Counted from the first letter of the stretch, positions 8,926-17,871 are shown. The stretch: DNA of 61,970 nt from Saccharopolyspora elongata (GCF_004348985.1 NZ_SMKW01000056.1:1-61970); one strand, 5' to 3'. Program-made: numbers and translations. The notes: generated from the sequence alone by a model not told the origin.

Positions 8926-10542
8926 CCGCGCCGCCGCGGCTTCGCGCAGCGCGGCGCGGTCGAGCTTGCCCATCCCGATCAGCGGCATCGCGTCGACGAG
9001 CTCCAACCGCTCGGGCATCTTGTACCGGGCCACCCCGCGGGATTCCAGGTGCAGGCGCACCTCCCGCAGTTCCGGGACCACGTCGCCGACCGGCACCACG
9101 TAGAGGCACACGATCTCGCCGTGCATCGGGTGCGGGCCGGCGACGGCCGCGACCTCGGCGACGTTGTCCAGCTCCCGGACGAGCTGTTCCAGCTCCTCGG
9201 CGCAGATCTTCTCGCCGCCGCGGTTGATCACGTTCTTGATCCGCCCGACGACTTGGAGATCACCGCTCGGCAGCTGCCGGACGAGGTCGCCGGTCCGGTA
9301 GAAACCGTCTGCGGTGAAGGCTTTTTCGGTGGCCGCCGCGTCCCGGTAGTAGCCGCCGATCGTCGCTGGGCCTCGCGTCAGCAGCTGCCCGGGCTGCCCG
9401 GGCGGAACGGGTGCGCCCCCGTCGTCGACGACCAGCACCTCCTCGGCGGCCGAGACCGGCCTGCCCTGCGAGGACGACACCACCTCTGCTGGATCGTCGA
9501 GCCTGGTCGCGTTGATCAAGCCTTCCGTCATGCCGTAGACCTGCTGCACGACGGGCCCCAGCACCGAACGCGCCCGCTCCGCCGCGGCGGGTTCCAGCTT
9601 GGCGCCCCCGATCTGGACCGCGACGAGGCTGGAGGTGTCGAAGCGCTCCCCGTCGAGCACCGCCAACCACTGGCCGAGCAACCCCGGCACCGCGGCGAAA
9701 TGGGTCACCTGCTCCTGCTCGATCAGGCTCAGCGCACGGCGCGGGTCCTCCGCGCTGTCGAGCACGACAGTCCCGCCTGCGGCGAGGACGCCCAGAATTC
9801 CCGGGCAGGACAAGGCGAAACCGTGCGCGACGGGCATGACCGCGAGGTACACGGTGCTCGGGTCGATCCGGGCCACCGTCGAGGTGGTCCGGACGATGTG
9901 GCCGAGGGACTCGTGCGTGCGGGCGATCACCTTGGGAGGCCCTGAAGTCCCGCTGGAGAGCAGCAGCACAGCCGCGTGCTGCGGCCGTGGCCGGTCGATG
10001 GGTGCCGCGTCGCAGCCGGAAGTGCTTGGCCTGCACAGTTCGGACAGGTCGACAATGTCGCTTCCGGACGGCGGTTCTTCGCCCGTGAGCAGCAGCATCT
10101 CGAGGTTCGGGTGCCTCGGGCGGAGTTCTCGGACCATCGCGAGGTGGTCGAACCGCCGCGTCCGGTGCGGCAGGGCCATTGCGCGGCTGCCGGTCAACTT
10201 CAGGATGCGCTCGACCTCGTACGACCGCAGCGTCGGCAGGAGGAGCATCGGCAGCGCGCCGATCCGCAGCAGGACTAGCAGGAGTACGACGAACTCAATG
10301 CCGTTGGGCAGTTGCACCGCGACCGTGTCGCCGCGCCGCAAGCCTCGCGTCGAAAGCGCTCCGGCCGCGCGATCGACGGCGGCTGCCAGTTCCCCGTAGG
10401 TCATCCGCCGGTCGCCGGACACCAGCGCGCACTTGTGCGGAAGGCCTTTCCCTTGGCGCAGAACGAGTTCGTGCAACGTCTCGGGTCGCCACCACCCGGC
10501 CTCGCGATAGCTCCGTGCGCGTTCTTCGGGGATGCCTGGCAC
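8920..10542 (-). CDS. aryl-acid (DhbE/VibE-like) AMP ligase
   Basis: A 540-residue adenylate-forming enzyme starting at GTG 10542. The N-terminus YREAGWWRPETL and the layout match stand-alone aryl-acid ligases that load a carrier protein (DhbE, VibE, EntE). The P-loop is LLLSSGTSGPPK (193-204); the C-terminal lysine region is LIGMGKLDRAAL. The substrate-site motif that reads AHNYPLSS in DhbE is AHGFALSC (239-246), so two residues that contact 2,3-dihydroxybenzoate in DhbE (N235, S240) are Gly and Cys. The carrier protein gene ends 1 nt upstream, which fits a direct partnership. Confidence 0.88.
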   Translation of the reverse strand: MPGIPEERARSYREAGWWRPETLHELVLRQGKGLPHKCALVSGDRRMTYGELAAAVDRAAGALSTRGLRRGDTVAVQLPNGIEFVVLLLVLLRIGALPMLLLPTLRSYEVERILKLTGSRAMALPHRTRRFDHLAMVRELRPRHPNLEMLLLTGEEPPSGSDIVDLSELCRPSTSGCDAAPIDRPRPQHAAVLLLSSGTSGPPKVIARTHESLGHIVRTTSTVARIDPSTVYLAVMPVAHGFALSCPGILGVLAAGGTVVLDSAEDPRRALSLIEQEQVTHFAAVPGLLGQWLAVLDGERFDTSSLVAVQIGGAKLEPAAAERARSVLGPVVQQVYGMTEGLINATRLDDPAEVVSSSQGRPVSAAEEVLVVDDGGAPVPPGQPGQLLTRGPATIGGYYRDAAATEKAFTADGFYRTGDLVRQLPSGDLQVVGRIKNVINRGGEKICAEELEQLVRELDNVAEVAAVAGPHPMHGEIVCLYVVPVGDVVPELREVRLHLESRGVARYKMPERLELVDAMPLIGMGKLDRAALREAAAARS

Positions 10543-10543
10543 T

Positions 10544-10765
10544 TCAACGCCCTTCGATGAGGACGTCGAGGTCGGCCACGGAGAAGTCCGTCGCGCTCCA
10601 CAGGTCGATCCGCACGCCGAACCGGCGCTCCAGCTCCAGTTCTAGCGCGGTGATCTCGGTGGAGTCGAGGCCCAGGTCGGCTTGCAGCCGCGTGTCCGCC
10701 TGGATCTCCTCGTCCGCCACGCCGAGTCCCTGCAGGATCTCGTGGAGGGCAGCCTCGTTGCGCAT
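10544..10765 (-). CDS. acyl/aryl carrier protein (phosphopantetheine attachment)
   Basis: A 73-residue carrier protein with the attachment motif LGLDSTEI; Ser35 would carry phosphopantetheine. The helices around it (DLGLDSTEITALELELERRF) are typical of ACP/PCP. CAGGAG precedes the ATG at 10765. It lies between the acyltransferase (30 bp upstream) and the AMP ligase (1 nt downstream), so the three are surely one operon. It is the likely acceptor for the acid activated by the ligase. Confidence 0.9.
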   Translation of the reverse strand: MRNEAALHEILQGLGVADEEIQADTRLQADLGLDSTEITALELELERRFGVRIDLWSATDFSVADLDVLIEGR

Positions 10766-10794
10766 GTCCAACTCCTGTTCCGAAGGGTTTCCGG

Positions 10795-12024
10795 TCACCT
10801 GTCCGGCCCGACCTGCGCCGCGAGGTCGGCCAGCAGCGTGATCTCCCGCTCGACGGCGTCCGCCAGCGACCGGGCGTCGCCGGGGCGGGTGTTGCTGAGT
10901 ACGCTGAGGCTCAGGGCGTCGGCGAAGCCCACGAGGGAAACGCTGATCGCCCCCGGCGCGGGAATGTCCGGCATCGCGACCACGCGTCGCAGGGGCGCGC
11001 CGCCGAGGGCCCAAGCGCCCGGTGTCCACCGGAGCGTGGTGCATTGCACCGACGCGAAGTTGGCCGAGGTGAGCAGCGCGGTGGCGGCGCGGAGCGCCCA
11101 GGGTCCGAGGGTCAGCGCGGCGTCGAGCAGGCGCGCGGCCCCGTCCACGGAGTCCGCGCGACCGAGCACTCCCCGGCACGCTGCCAAGCGCTCTTCCGGG
11201 CGATCCTCCGCAACGGGCAGCGGAACGCGCACGCCCGTGAGGATGTTGCCGAGTTCCTGCGCGTTCTGCCCGGTTCGGCGGTTCTTGGGCACCACGGCGT
11301 ACAGCTCGCCCGACTTCCCCGGCCAGTTGTACGGCCGGCCGAACACTCTGCGGACGGCACCGGTCGTGCTGGCGAGCAGGACTTCCGTCGGGGTCACGCC
11401 TTCGCCCGGCAGTGCACTGCGAACGGCGCGCAGTTGCCCCGCGTCGACCGACGCGCAGGCCAGCTCCGGTTCGGGTTCTGCGGCGGGCAGGCTTCGCCCG
11501 CCGACCAGCACGTTGCGCAAGGTGCTCATCGCGGTTCGCCGGAAGGATTCCGATTCGGGCGCGCCGCCGGTTCTGGTCCGAGCGCGGGGCGCGGGACCGT
11601 CCAGCAGATGGCAGAACAGGATCTTGCAGGATTCCATGTCGAGCACCGCATGGTGCGCGATCAAGACCAGGGCGAATCCGTCGCGCGACGGCCGGCGCAC
11701 CAGGTGCAGCCGCCAGGGCGGGATGTCCCGCGGCAGCGGCTGGATCACGAGGGAGCCGAGGAGGGCTTCGAGTTCCAGGTCGTCACCTTCGACGACCTGC
11801 TGCCGCGGGTCGAACCGGTCGAGCTCGGTCCAGCGCCGGCGCCGCAGGCTGCTCTCCTCGGCCGGAAGCATCCAGCGCAGCCGGGAGAACGGGCCCCAGC
11901 GCTCGGCCACTCGCTCTCGCAGCTCGGTGATGTCCGGGGGCTCGCCGGAGAAGAGCGCGGCCACTCCGGCGGGTTCGACGCCGCCGGCCAGGAGTTCTTC
12001 GGTAGCTGACAGAAAGTCGTCCAT
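10795..12024 (-). CDS. free-standing condensation/WS-DGAT-like acyltransferase
   Basis: A 409-residue protein of the HHxxxD acyltransferase superfamily (condensation domains, wax ester synthases, PapA proteins). The active-site motif is HHAVLDM, keeping both His and Asp but with Met for the usual Gly. The later GNILTGVRVPLPV and the closing NTRPGDARSL region look more like WS/DGAT enzymes than NRPS C domains. I chose MDDFLSATEE (ATG 12024) because AAAGGGCAGC precedes it. Next to a carrier protein and a ligase it would, like VibH, transfer the carrier-bound acyl group to a free amine or alcohol; the acceptor is unknown. Confidence 0.8.
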   Translation of the reverse strand: MDDFLSATEELLAGGVEPAGVAALFSGEPPDITELRERVAERWGPFSRLRWMLPAEESSLRRRRWTELDRFDPRQQVVEGDDLELEALLGSLVIQPLPRDIPPWRLHLVRRPSRDGFALVLIAHHAVLDMESCKILFCHLLDGPAPRARTRTGGAPESESFRRTAMSTLRNVLVGGRSLPAAEPEPELACASVDAGQLRAVRSALPGEGVTPTEVLLASTTGAVRRVFGRPYNWPGKSGELYAVVPKNRRTGQNAQELGNILTGVRVPLPVAEDRPEERLAACRGVLGRADSVDGAARLLDAALTLGPWALRAATALLTSANFASVQCTTLRWTPGAWALGGAPLRRVVAMPDIPAPGAISVSLVGFADALSLSVLSNTRPGDARSLADAVEREITLLADLAAQVGPDR

Positions 12025-12273
12025 GCTGCCCTTTTCTCGAATTTCGCCGGATCCATGTGTATCCAGGCGGTAATCGAGCAGCAACCTGATTCGCCGAACA
12101 AGCCTCCATCGAGTAACACCCGGCAGGTCACAACAATCGCAAAACCGACTCATATTTGCCGATCCTCGACGATGCGATCTCCGCCTCGCGGCGGAATTGC
12201 GGGCCGACGCACCGATTTCCGGCACGCGGCCCGGCAATCCTCGATCACGCCCGCCGACAGCCGGGAAGGATCG

Positions 12274-13218
12274 TCACGGACGGTTCGAACGGTGCTCCAC
12301 GACGGCCCGTTCGACATCCTCCGCCAGCAGGTAGTGGTTCAGCCCGATGGCGGCGGCCGTGCCCGCGCCGGCGGCGTTGAGCAGTTGGGCCGGACTGTCG
12401 ACGACGTTGCCCGCCGCCCACACTCCCGGCACGCTCGTGCGCCCGGACGGATCAACGGAGATCCAGCCGTTCTCCCCCAGCTCGCAGCCCAAGCCCTTCA
12501 GCAATCCGTCCTGCGGCACGAACCGGGGGCCGACGAACACCACCGCCCGCGGCACGACCTCGCCATCGGCCAGCTCCACGCCCCACACGCCGTTGTCGTC
12601 GGCGAGAACACCCGCCACGTCGCCCTCCACGACCCGCACACCACGGGCGGCGAACCGCTCGCGCTCCTCGTCCGCCAGGACGATCCGGTTCGGGAAGAAC
12701 ACCACGTCGGACGACCACTGCCGCACCAATTGCGCCTGGTGCACGGTGAACGGCCGGTTCTCACCTCCGACGACTCCCAGCGGCAGATCCCGCACCTCGT
12801 AGCCGTGGCAGTACGGACAATGCAGCACGTCGTGGCCCCACCGCTCGCGAAGCCCCGGGATGTCGGGCAGTTCGTCCCGCAGGCCGGTGGCCATCAGGAC
12901 CGACCGGGTCGTCAGTTCCCGCCCGTCGGAGGTGCGCACCACGAATCCGCGCTCCGCACCGCGTTCGACGCCCTGCACCCGGTCGCCGATGACTTCTCCC
13001 CCGTAGCGCGCCACCTCTTCCCGGCCGGCCGAGTACAGCTCCGCCGGGGGCATCCCGTCCCGCGACAGGAACCCGTGCAGGTGATCGGCCGGTGCATTGC
13101 GGGGCTCACCGCCATCGACGACGGCCACCTGCCGACGGGACCGTGCGAGCACCATCCCGCCGGTCAGACCGGCCGCGCCGCCCCCGATCACCACAACGTC
13201 GTAATCCATCGCGTCCAT
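12274..13218 (-). CDS. thioredoxin-reductase-like FAD oxidoreductase with CPYC
   Basis: A 314-residue flavoprotein. FAD site GGGAAG at 12-17; redox motif CPYC at 134-137 within HCPYCHGYEVRD; NAD(P) site GVVGGENRP; closing VWAAGNVVDSPAQLLNAAGAGTAAA. The ATG at 13218 is preceded by GGAGGTGGG. CPYCHGYE is shared with the dithiol oxidases that form disulfides in natural products (HlmI, DepH type) and with general actinobacterial relatives of TrxB, so function is open. It is the first gene of the minus-strand set and lies 250 bp before the acyltransferase. Confidence 0.85.
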   Translation of the reverse strand: MDAMDYDVVVIGGGAAGLTGGMVLARSRRQVAVVDGGEPRNAPADHLHGFLSRDGMPPAELYSAGREEVARYGGEVIGDRVQGVERGAERGFVVRTSDGRELTTRSVLMATGLRDELPDIPGLRERWGHDVLHCPYCHGYEVRDLPLGVVGGENRPFTVHQAQLVRQWSSDVVFFPNRIVLADEERERFAARGVRVVEGDVAGVLADDNGVWGVELADGEVVPRAVVFVGPRFVPQDGLLKGLGCELGENGWISVDPSGRTSVPGVWAAGNVVDSPAQLLNAAGAGTAAAIGLNHYLLAEDVERAVVEHRSNRP

Positions 13219-13731
13219 CGAACCCACCTCCGCAGCCGCGCCTGCGCCGTCGCCCGGCCAGGCCGGTCGCTCCATCTCTTCGATTCCGGAATTCCGCGTC
13301 GTGGCAGGGCTTGGAGGTCTCGTCACCGCCGCATCGCGCGCGAGCACCTTCCGCCCCTGTCTTCCGGGCAGGACAAGGACGTTCCGCACGACCGGCGGTG
13401 ACGATGATTCCGCTGGTCAGTTCCGCGAACGGCGCGCGTCGCTCTCCCCAGCACTTTCCAGGCCATGTCGCCGCAACCCCACACCGACACGGTTGAGCAC
13501 CGTTGACCACAGCAGTCGGATTCGGCCGGGGCCCGGACTAGCGGGCTCGAGAATCCCCAGGTGCACTTTCCGGCCTATCCCGCCCTCACCGGCGGTTCGC
13601 ACCCTAACAAACCGCGATCACGTTCCGCGTTCGACCCACCACCGAACGTCTCATGGTCGGCACCGAGCCGGAAACCTACACTCCGAAGGATCGAAGCGAA
13701 CCGCGCGGGCGGTGCCGATTTGAGGTGTCCG
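13219..13731. other. intergenic, divergent promoters
   Basis: About 510 bp between the divergent FAD oxidoreductase and C39-like gene. I see no convincing gene on either strand: the open frames here have no coding bias or recognisable protein. It should contain both promoters; I could not assign -35/-10 boxes. Confidence 0.6.
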
Positions 13732-15003
13732 ATGCGAAATCCGGGAAAGATCTGGCTCGCCGGCGTGCTGGCGTCGACCGCGGTCTCCTGCACGCAACCC
13801 GCGCCGGCCGACGAACGGTCCGCCATCGACTTCCACCATTGGCGTTCCACGGCGGACTTCCAGTCCGGCAACGCCGAAGGCGTCCGCGGCGACGGGGCGG
13901 GAATCCGCATCGATCGCCCGATCGGCAGCATCGGGCATCCCGCCGCCGAAGGCGGCACGACGCGCGAGTACGAGTACTCGCGGTGGACGTCCCCACCGCA
14001 CCGCATCGGCTTCGCGGCCACCCAACTGGTCGCGTCCTGGAACGCGGCCACCCCGCCCGGGACCTGGCTGCAGGTGGAGATGCGGGGCCGGACCGGCACG
14101 GGCGCGCAAACCGGCTGGTACGTGCTGGGCCGGTGGGCGTCCGGCGATGCCGACATCCACCGCACGAGCGTCGACGGCCAGTCCGACGCCAACGGCACCG
14201 TCAACGTCGACACCTTCACCGCCGGCCCTGGGACGACGCTGTCCGAGTACCAGCTCCGCGCCACGCTCTACCGCGCCACCGGAACTCCGGCGTCGCCGGA
14301 GTTGTCGATGGTCGGCGCCATGGCCTCGAAGATCCCGGACCGGTTCGAGGTGCCCACCTCCGGCCCCGGTGGAGCCTGGGGCGTCGAACTCCCGGTGCCG
14401 CGCTATTCCCAGAACATCCACAGTGGACACTATCCGCAGTACGGCGGTGGCGGCGAGGCGTGGTGCAGCCCCACGTCGACGGAGATGGTCATCGAGTACT
14501 GGGGAAAGCGGCCGTCCGCGCAGGAGCTGGCCTGGGTCGATCCGCAGCACCCCGATCCCGCCGTCGAGCACGCCGCGCGCCAGACGTACGACTACGCCTA
14601 CGCCGGCACCGGGAACTGGCCGTTCAACACCGCGTACGCGGCCACCTACGGGCTGGAAGCGCACATCACCCGGCTGCCCTCGCTGGCCGACGCGGAACGG
14701 TACATCCGCAACGGCATTCCCGTGATCACGTCGCAATCCTTCCGCGCCGACGAGCTCGACGGCGCCGGCTACGACACCGACGGCCACATCATGGTCATCG
14801 TCGGGTTCACCACCGACGGGGACGTCATCGCCAACGATCCCGCCTCCTCCGACAATTCGGCGGTCCGCACGATCTACCCCCGAGCCGAGTTCGAGAACGT
14901 CTGGCAACGCACGAAACGCCGCGACGCCGCGGGCAAGGTCGCCGACGCCCCCGGCGGCATCGCCTACATCATCGCCCCGCCCGGCCACGCCCCCGCGCAA
15001 TGA
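13732..15003 (+). CDS. secreted C39-like cysteine peptidase-fold protein
   Basis: A 423-residue exported protein. The N-terminus RNPGKIWLAGVLASTAVSC is a signal peptide, possibly a weak lipobox (AVSC). Residues about 30-200 form a beta-rich domain with no name I can give. From about 230 a peptidase C39-like (C39_2) domain follows: the nucleophile in GGEAWCSPTSTEMV, the histidine in DGHIMVIVGF, and the Asn/Asp in VIANDPAS. Such proteins are common in Streptomyces and relatives; the natural substrate is not known. The ATG at 13732 is chosen because a signal peptide starts exactly there. Confidence 0.85.
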   Translation: MRNPGKIWLAGVLASTAVSCTQPAPADERSAIDFHHWRSTADFQSGNAEGVRGDGAGIRIDRPIGSIGHPAAEGGTTREYEYSRWTSPPHRIGFAATQLVASWNAATPPGTWLQVEMRGRTGTGAQTGWYVLGRWASGDADIHRTSVDGQSDANGTVNVDTFTAGPGTTLSEYQLRATLYRATGTPASPELSMVGAMASKIPDRFEVPTSGPGGAWGVELPVPRYSQNIHSGHYPQYGGGGEAWCSPTSTEMVIEYWGKRPSAQELAWVDPQHPDPAVEHAARQTYDYAYAGTGNWPFNTAYAATYGLEAHITRLPSLADAERYIRNGIPVITSQSFRADELDGAGYDTDGHIMVIVGFTTDGDVIANDPASSDNSAVRTIYPRAEFENVWQRTKRRDAAGKVADAPGGIAYIIAPPGHAPAQ

Positions 15004-15030
15004 CGCCCCGGCACCGCGCTCGGTCGGCGG

Positions 15031-15099
15031 TCAGTGACCTTCGGCGAGGGCCGCGCCGATGAATTTGGCCGTCAGCACCGCGAAGATGTAGGCCTGCAC
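15031..15099 (-). pseudogene. C-terminal remnant of ATP synthase subunit a
   Basis: The minus strand encodes 22 residues plus stop, VQAYIFAVLTAKFIGAALAE and two more, which match the highly conserved last helix of F0F1 ATP synthase subunit a (the QA..F..LT.IYI..A motif). Upstream there is no further atpB sequence, so this is only a gene end. A functional atp operon must lie elsewhere. Confidence 0.6.
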
Positions 15100-15186
15100 G
15101 TCATACCGCGTTGCGCGAGCCGTGGTGGACGGACCTACTCGGCGGCGGCCGATCCAGCACATGCAGGCTCAGGAAGATCAGGACGT

Positions 15187-15780
15187 TCACCAGTCGCCTT
15201 CGCGCGCGTACGGGCGGCTCCACAACGCCACCTGCAGCGTCACTGCCTTGAACCAGGCCTGGTACATGCGTTCGACGTCTTCTTCGCCGTGTCCCTTCGC
15301 GCTCAAGAACGGCCGGATCGTTGCCGTGATCGGGTAGATGAAGGCGATGATGTGGCGAAGCGGCACCCGGTCGACCGCATCGACGTGGTCGGTCTGGTCC
15401 TTCTTCGCCCGGGTATGGCGCAGCGCGATCTCTTGCTGGTAGTCGAGCCAGACGTCGTTGTACGGGCGCCTGCAGGTGTCGAGGATCCATTGCTCGAACC
15501 GCGCGCGGACCCGTTCCAGGTACTCCGAGTCCGGCGCGCCGCCGGGAGGCCCGAAGTAGGCGACCAGGTGCGGATGCGCGGCGACGTAGTCGTACCAGAT
15601 GGCCACGACGTCGCCGACCTGGTCGGTGAGGACGTCACCGGCCATGCGCAGCGCCTGGTCGTCGGAGTCGGTCCACAGCAGCGTCTCCTTCAGCGCGTCC
15701 AGTTCGGCGATCGTGACCGGCGAGTGCTCGACCTGCGGCTCGCCGTACGTGTAGCCGGGAATGCGGTGTGCGGTGCCCAT
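15187..15780 (-). CDS. protoglobin-domain heme protein
   Basis: A 197-residue protein that matches the protoglobin family over its whole length: an N-terminal extension with YTYGEPQVEHSPVT, then the helical core with WYDYVAAHP, YFGPPGG, RFEQWILDTCRRPYNDVW, and EIALRHTRAKK, where H122 is the expected proximal heme ligand. GGGAGCATCCG precedes the ATG at 15780. Protoglobins bind O2, CO or NO; no signalling domain is fused here. It is monocistronic as far as can be seen. Confidence 0.88.
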   Translation of the reverse strand: MGTAHRIPGYTYGEPQVEHSPVTIAELDALKETLLWTDSDDQALRMAGDVLTDQVGDVVAIWYDYVAAHPHLVAYFGPPGGAPDSEYLERVRARFEQWILDTCRRPYNDVWLDYQQEIALRHTRAKKDQTDHVDAVDRVPLRHIIAFIYPITATIRPFLSAKGHGEEDVERMYQAWFKAVTLQVALWSRPYAREGDW

Positions 15781-16164
15781 CGGATGCTCCCTCCTCGACA
15801 ACCCATCGCCCTGCGGAGTACCCGGATCCCAGCGCCCCATGCCCTCAGCTCAGCCGGAGACCTGCGCGGCAGCGGATCGGCGCACTTCCTCCTCCACAGT
15901 GGACGATGTCGCCGGCGGGAGCCGCACGCATGGGCGAAGGTCGAGCCGCCGAAGCCCGGGCATGGCCTGGTCCGCCACGCAGAGCGAGTTTGGAAACAGC
16001 CTCTATAGCGATCCAACGCGCTCATGGCCTTCTGCCTGCGGAAACGTTGCACTCCTCGACCGGCAGTTCGAGTCCGCTCGACTTTCGAGGTGCAGGCGGA
16101 CGTGCTGGACTGGATTCGGCGGGTGACGCGGCAGCTCCGGTGGGGTGAGGAGGCGCTTTCCGTC
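15781..16164. other. intergenic, no gene seen
   Basis: About 380 bp between divergent protoglobin and cation antiporter genes. Apart from the hairpin at 15982-16023 I see no gene, RNA or recognisable remnant. Frames reading through it lack coding bias. Confidence 0.55.
15982..16023. repeat. TATAGC-core palindrome
   Basis: Imperfect inverted repeat GAGCG..TTTGGA (15982-15994) with TCCAA..CGCTC (16012-16023), loop containing CTATAGCG. Same build as hairpins at 3651, 24334, 28522 and 61383. Confidence 0.5.
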
Positions 16165-17184
16165 ATGGCCTCGACATTCCTCTTCGTCGCCGGGGCGGTG
16201 TTGCTGATCTGCAGCGCCGAGAAGCTCATCGGGTACCTCGCCGGCGCCGCCTCCCGGCTCAGCATCTCGGTGTTCTTCCTCGCCGTCGTCTTCACCGGCA
16301 TCGAGTTCGACGACATCGTGCTCGGCGTCGCGCTGAACCTCGAAGACCTCGAGGACGTTTCGCTCGGGCTCGTGCTCGGGACCGCGATCTCGTTCACCGG
16401 AATCGTGCTCGCACTCGCCGCGATCATCACTCCCGCCGCGGTGCGCGTCCCGCGCGACTACCTCGCCATCTTCGCGGCTGCGCCACTGGTGCTGGCCGCG
16501 TTCGCGCTGACCGCGCCGCTCACCGCCGTCCAGGGAGTGCTGCTGCTCGCGCTCTTCGCGCTGTTCCTCGGCTACATCCTCGTGCAGGAATTCCGGCGGG
16601 AAACACCGACGTTCCGCAACACCGAGGTGCGCGGCGAAACGGCGGAGGGAAACGCCCGGCCGGGCGGGGAATCCTTCTCCGACGAGATCCCGTTCGCCGC
16701 GGCCCGCAAGCGGCCCGGCTGGGCCAATCTCGGGCTGGCGGTGCTCGCGCTCGCCGGGCTCGTCGTCGGCGCCGCGGCGATGAGCACCGGCACCAAGGGC
16801 ATCCTCCAGGACCACGGGATCGCGGGCACCGTGTTCGGCGCGACCATCGTCACCGTCGTGCTGACCATCGAGGACGTCTTCCTCACCGTGGAGCCGATCC
16901 GCAAGGGCGTGCCGGCGATCGGGATCGGGAACGTCATCGGGAGCCTCGTCTTCTCGGTCACTGCGAAGCTCGGCGTCATCGTGCTCTCGGGCGGCAGCAT
17001 CGCGGTCGGCTCGGACGTGCTCCGGTGGCACCTGCCGGTGCTCGTCACCATGACCGTCCTCGCCGCGTACTTCCTGCACACCGGTCGGCTGAAGCGGTGG
17101 CACGGTTTCACGCTGCTCGGTTGCTACGTCGCCTACTGGGCCGTCAGCTTCGCCGTGTTCGGTGGCGTTCCGGTCGAGTCGTGA
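16165..17184 (+). CDS. sodium/calcium exchanger-type (CaCA) membrane antiporter
   Basis: A 339-residue protein with about ten hydrophobic segments in two halves separated by a polar loop (about 145-190). Each half carries one of the two CaCA alpha repeats: VVFTGIEFDDIVLGVALN in the first, GATIVTVVLTIEDVFLTVE and GIGNVIGSLVFSV in the second. These supply the acidic ion-binding residues. GTGAGGAGG precedes the ATG at 16165. It would exchange Ca2+ (or a similar cation) for Na+ or H+ in the cell membrane. Its stop is 3 bp from the stop of the convergent pqqC. Confidence 0.85.
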   Translation: MASTFLFVAGAVLLICSAEKLIGYLAGAASRLSISVFFLAVVFTGIEFDDIVLGVALNLEDLEDVSLGLVLGTAISFTGIVLALAAIITPAAVRVPRDYLAIFAAAPLVLAAFALTAPLTAVQGVLLLALFALFLGYILVQEFRRETPTFRNTEVRGETAEGNARPGGESFSDEIPFAAARKRPGWANLGLAVLALAGLVVGAAAMSTGTKGILQDHGIAGTVFGATIVTVVLTIEDVFLTVEPIRKGVPAIGIGNVIGSLVFSVTAKLGVIVLSGGSIAVGSDVLRWHLPVLVTMTVLAAYFLHTGRLKRWHGFTLLGCYVAYWAVSFAVFGGVPVES

Positions 17185-17187
17185 CGA

Positions 17188-17871
17188 TCAGTCCGGGTAG
17201 GCGTGGTCGATGGCGTCGAGGATGCTCCAGAGCACGTCGCACTTGAACGAAAGCGCCGCCACGGCGCGCGCCTGTTCGTCGGCGGACCGGCAGCGTTCGA
17301 CCACCACTTGCAGGGCGTGTTCGGCGTCGCGCGGGGCCTGGGTCAGGCGGTCGCGGAAGTAGCCGAGGCCGTCGCGGTCGATCCAGGGGTAGCAGCGCTC
17401 GAACGCGGCGAGGCGCTCGGACATCAGATCGGGGGCGAAGAGCTCGGTCAGCGAGGACGCCACCGCCTCGGTCCACGGCCGCGTGCGGGCGAAGGTGACG
17501 TACGCATCGACGGCGAACCGCACCCCGGGGACGAGGTGGCGCTCCGATCGCACCTCCTCGCGGCTCAGCCCCACCGCCTCGGCCAGGCGCAGCCACGCCT
17601 CGATGCCGCCTTCCCCGCCCGCCGTGCCGTCGTGGTCGAGGATGCGCCGGACCCAGCGGCGCCGGACCTCGCGGTCAGGGCAGTTGGCGAGGATGGCGGC
17701 GTCCTTGCGGGGGATGTTCTGTTGGTAGTAGTAGCGGTTCGCCACCCATCCCCGGATCTGCTGCCGCCCCAGCAGACCCGCGTTCATCCTGATGTGGAAC
17801 GGGTGCTGGTCGTGGTAGCGCTGCGCCTGGGCGCGCAGCGCGGCGGTGAAGCCGTCAGCGTCCGCGGTCAC
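17188..17871 (-). CDS. pqqC: pyrroloquinoline-quinone synthase PqqC
   Basis: A 227-residue, mainly helical protein that matches PqqC over the full length: YHDQHPFHIRMNAGLL, RQQIRGWVANRYYYQQNIPR, KDAAILANCPD, ILDHDGT, and LSFKCDVLWSILDAIDHAY are conserved blocks. PqqC does the last oxidation and ring closure that makes PQQ. It starts at GTG 17871. It is downstream of a PQQ-dependent dehydrogenase on the same strand, with a repeat in the spacer. pqqA, B, D and E are not in this window. Confidence 0.93.
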   Translation of the reverse strand: MTADADGFTAALRAQAQRYHDQHPFHIRMNAGLLGRQQIRGWVANRYYYQQNIPRKDAAILANCPDREVRRRWVRRILDHDGTAGGEGGIEAWLRLAEAVGLSREEVRSERHLVPGVRFAVDAYVTFARTRPWTEAVASSLTELFAPDLMSERLAAFERCYPWIDRDGLGYFRDRLTQAPRDAEHALQVVVERCRSADEQARAVAALSFKCDVLWSILDAIDHAYPD

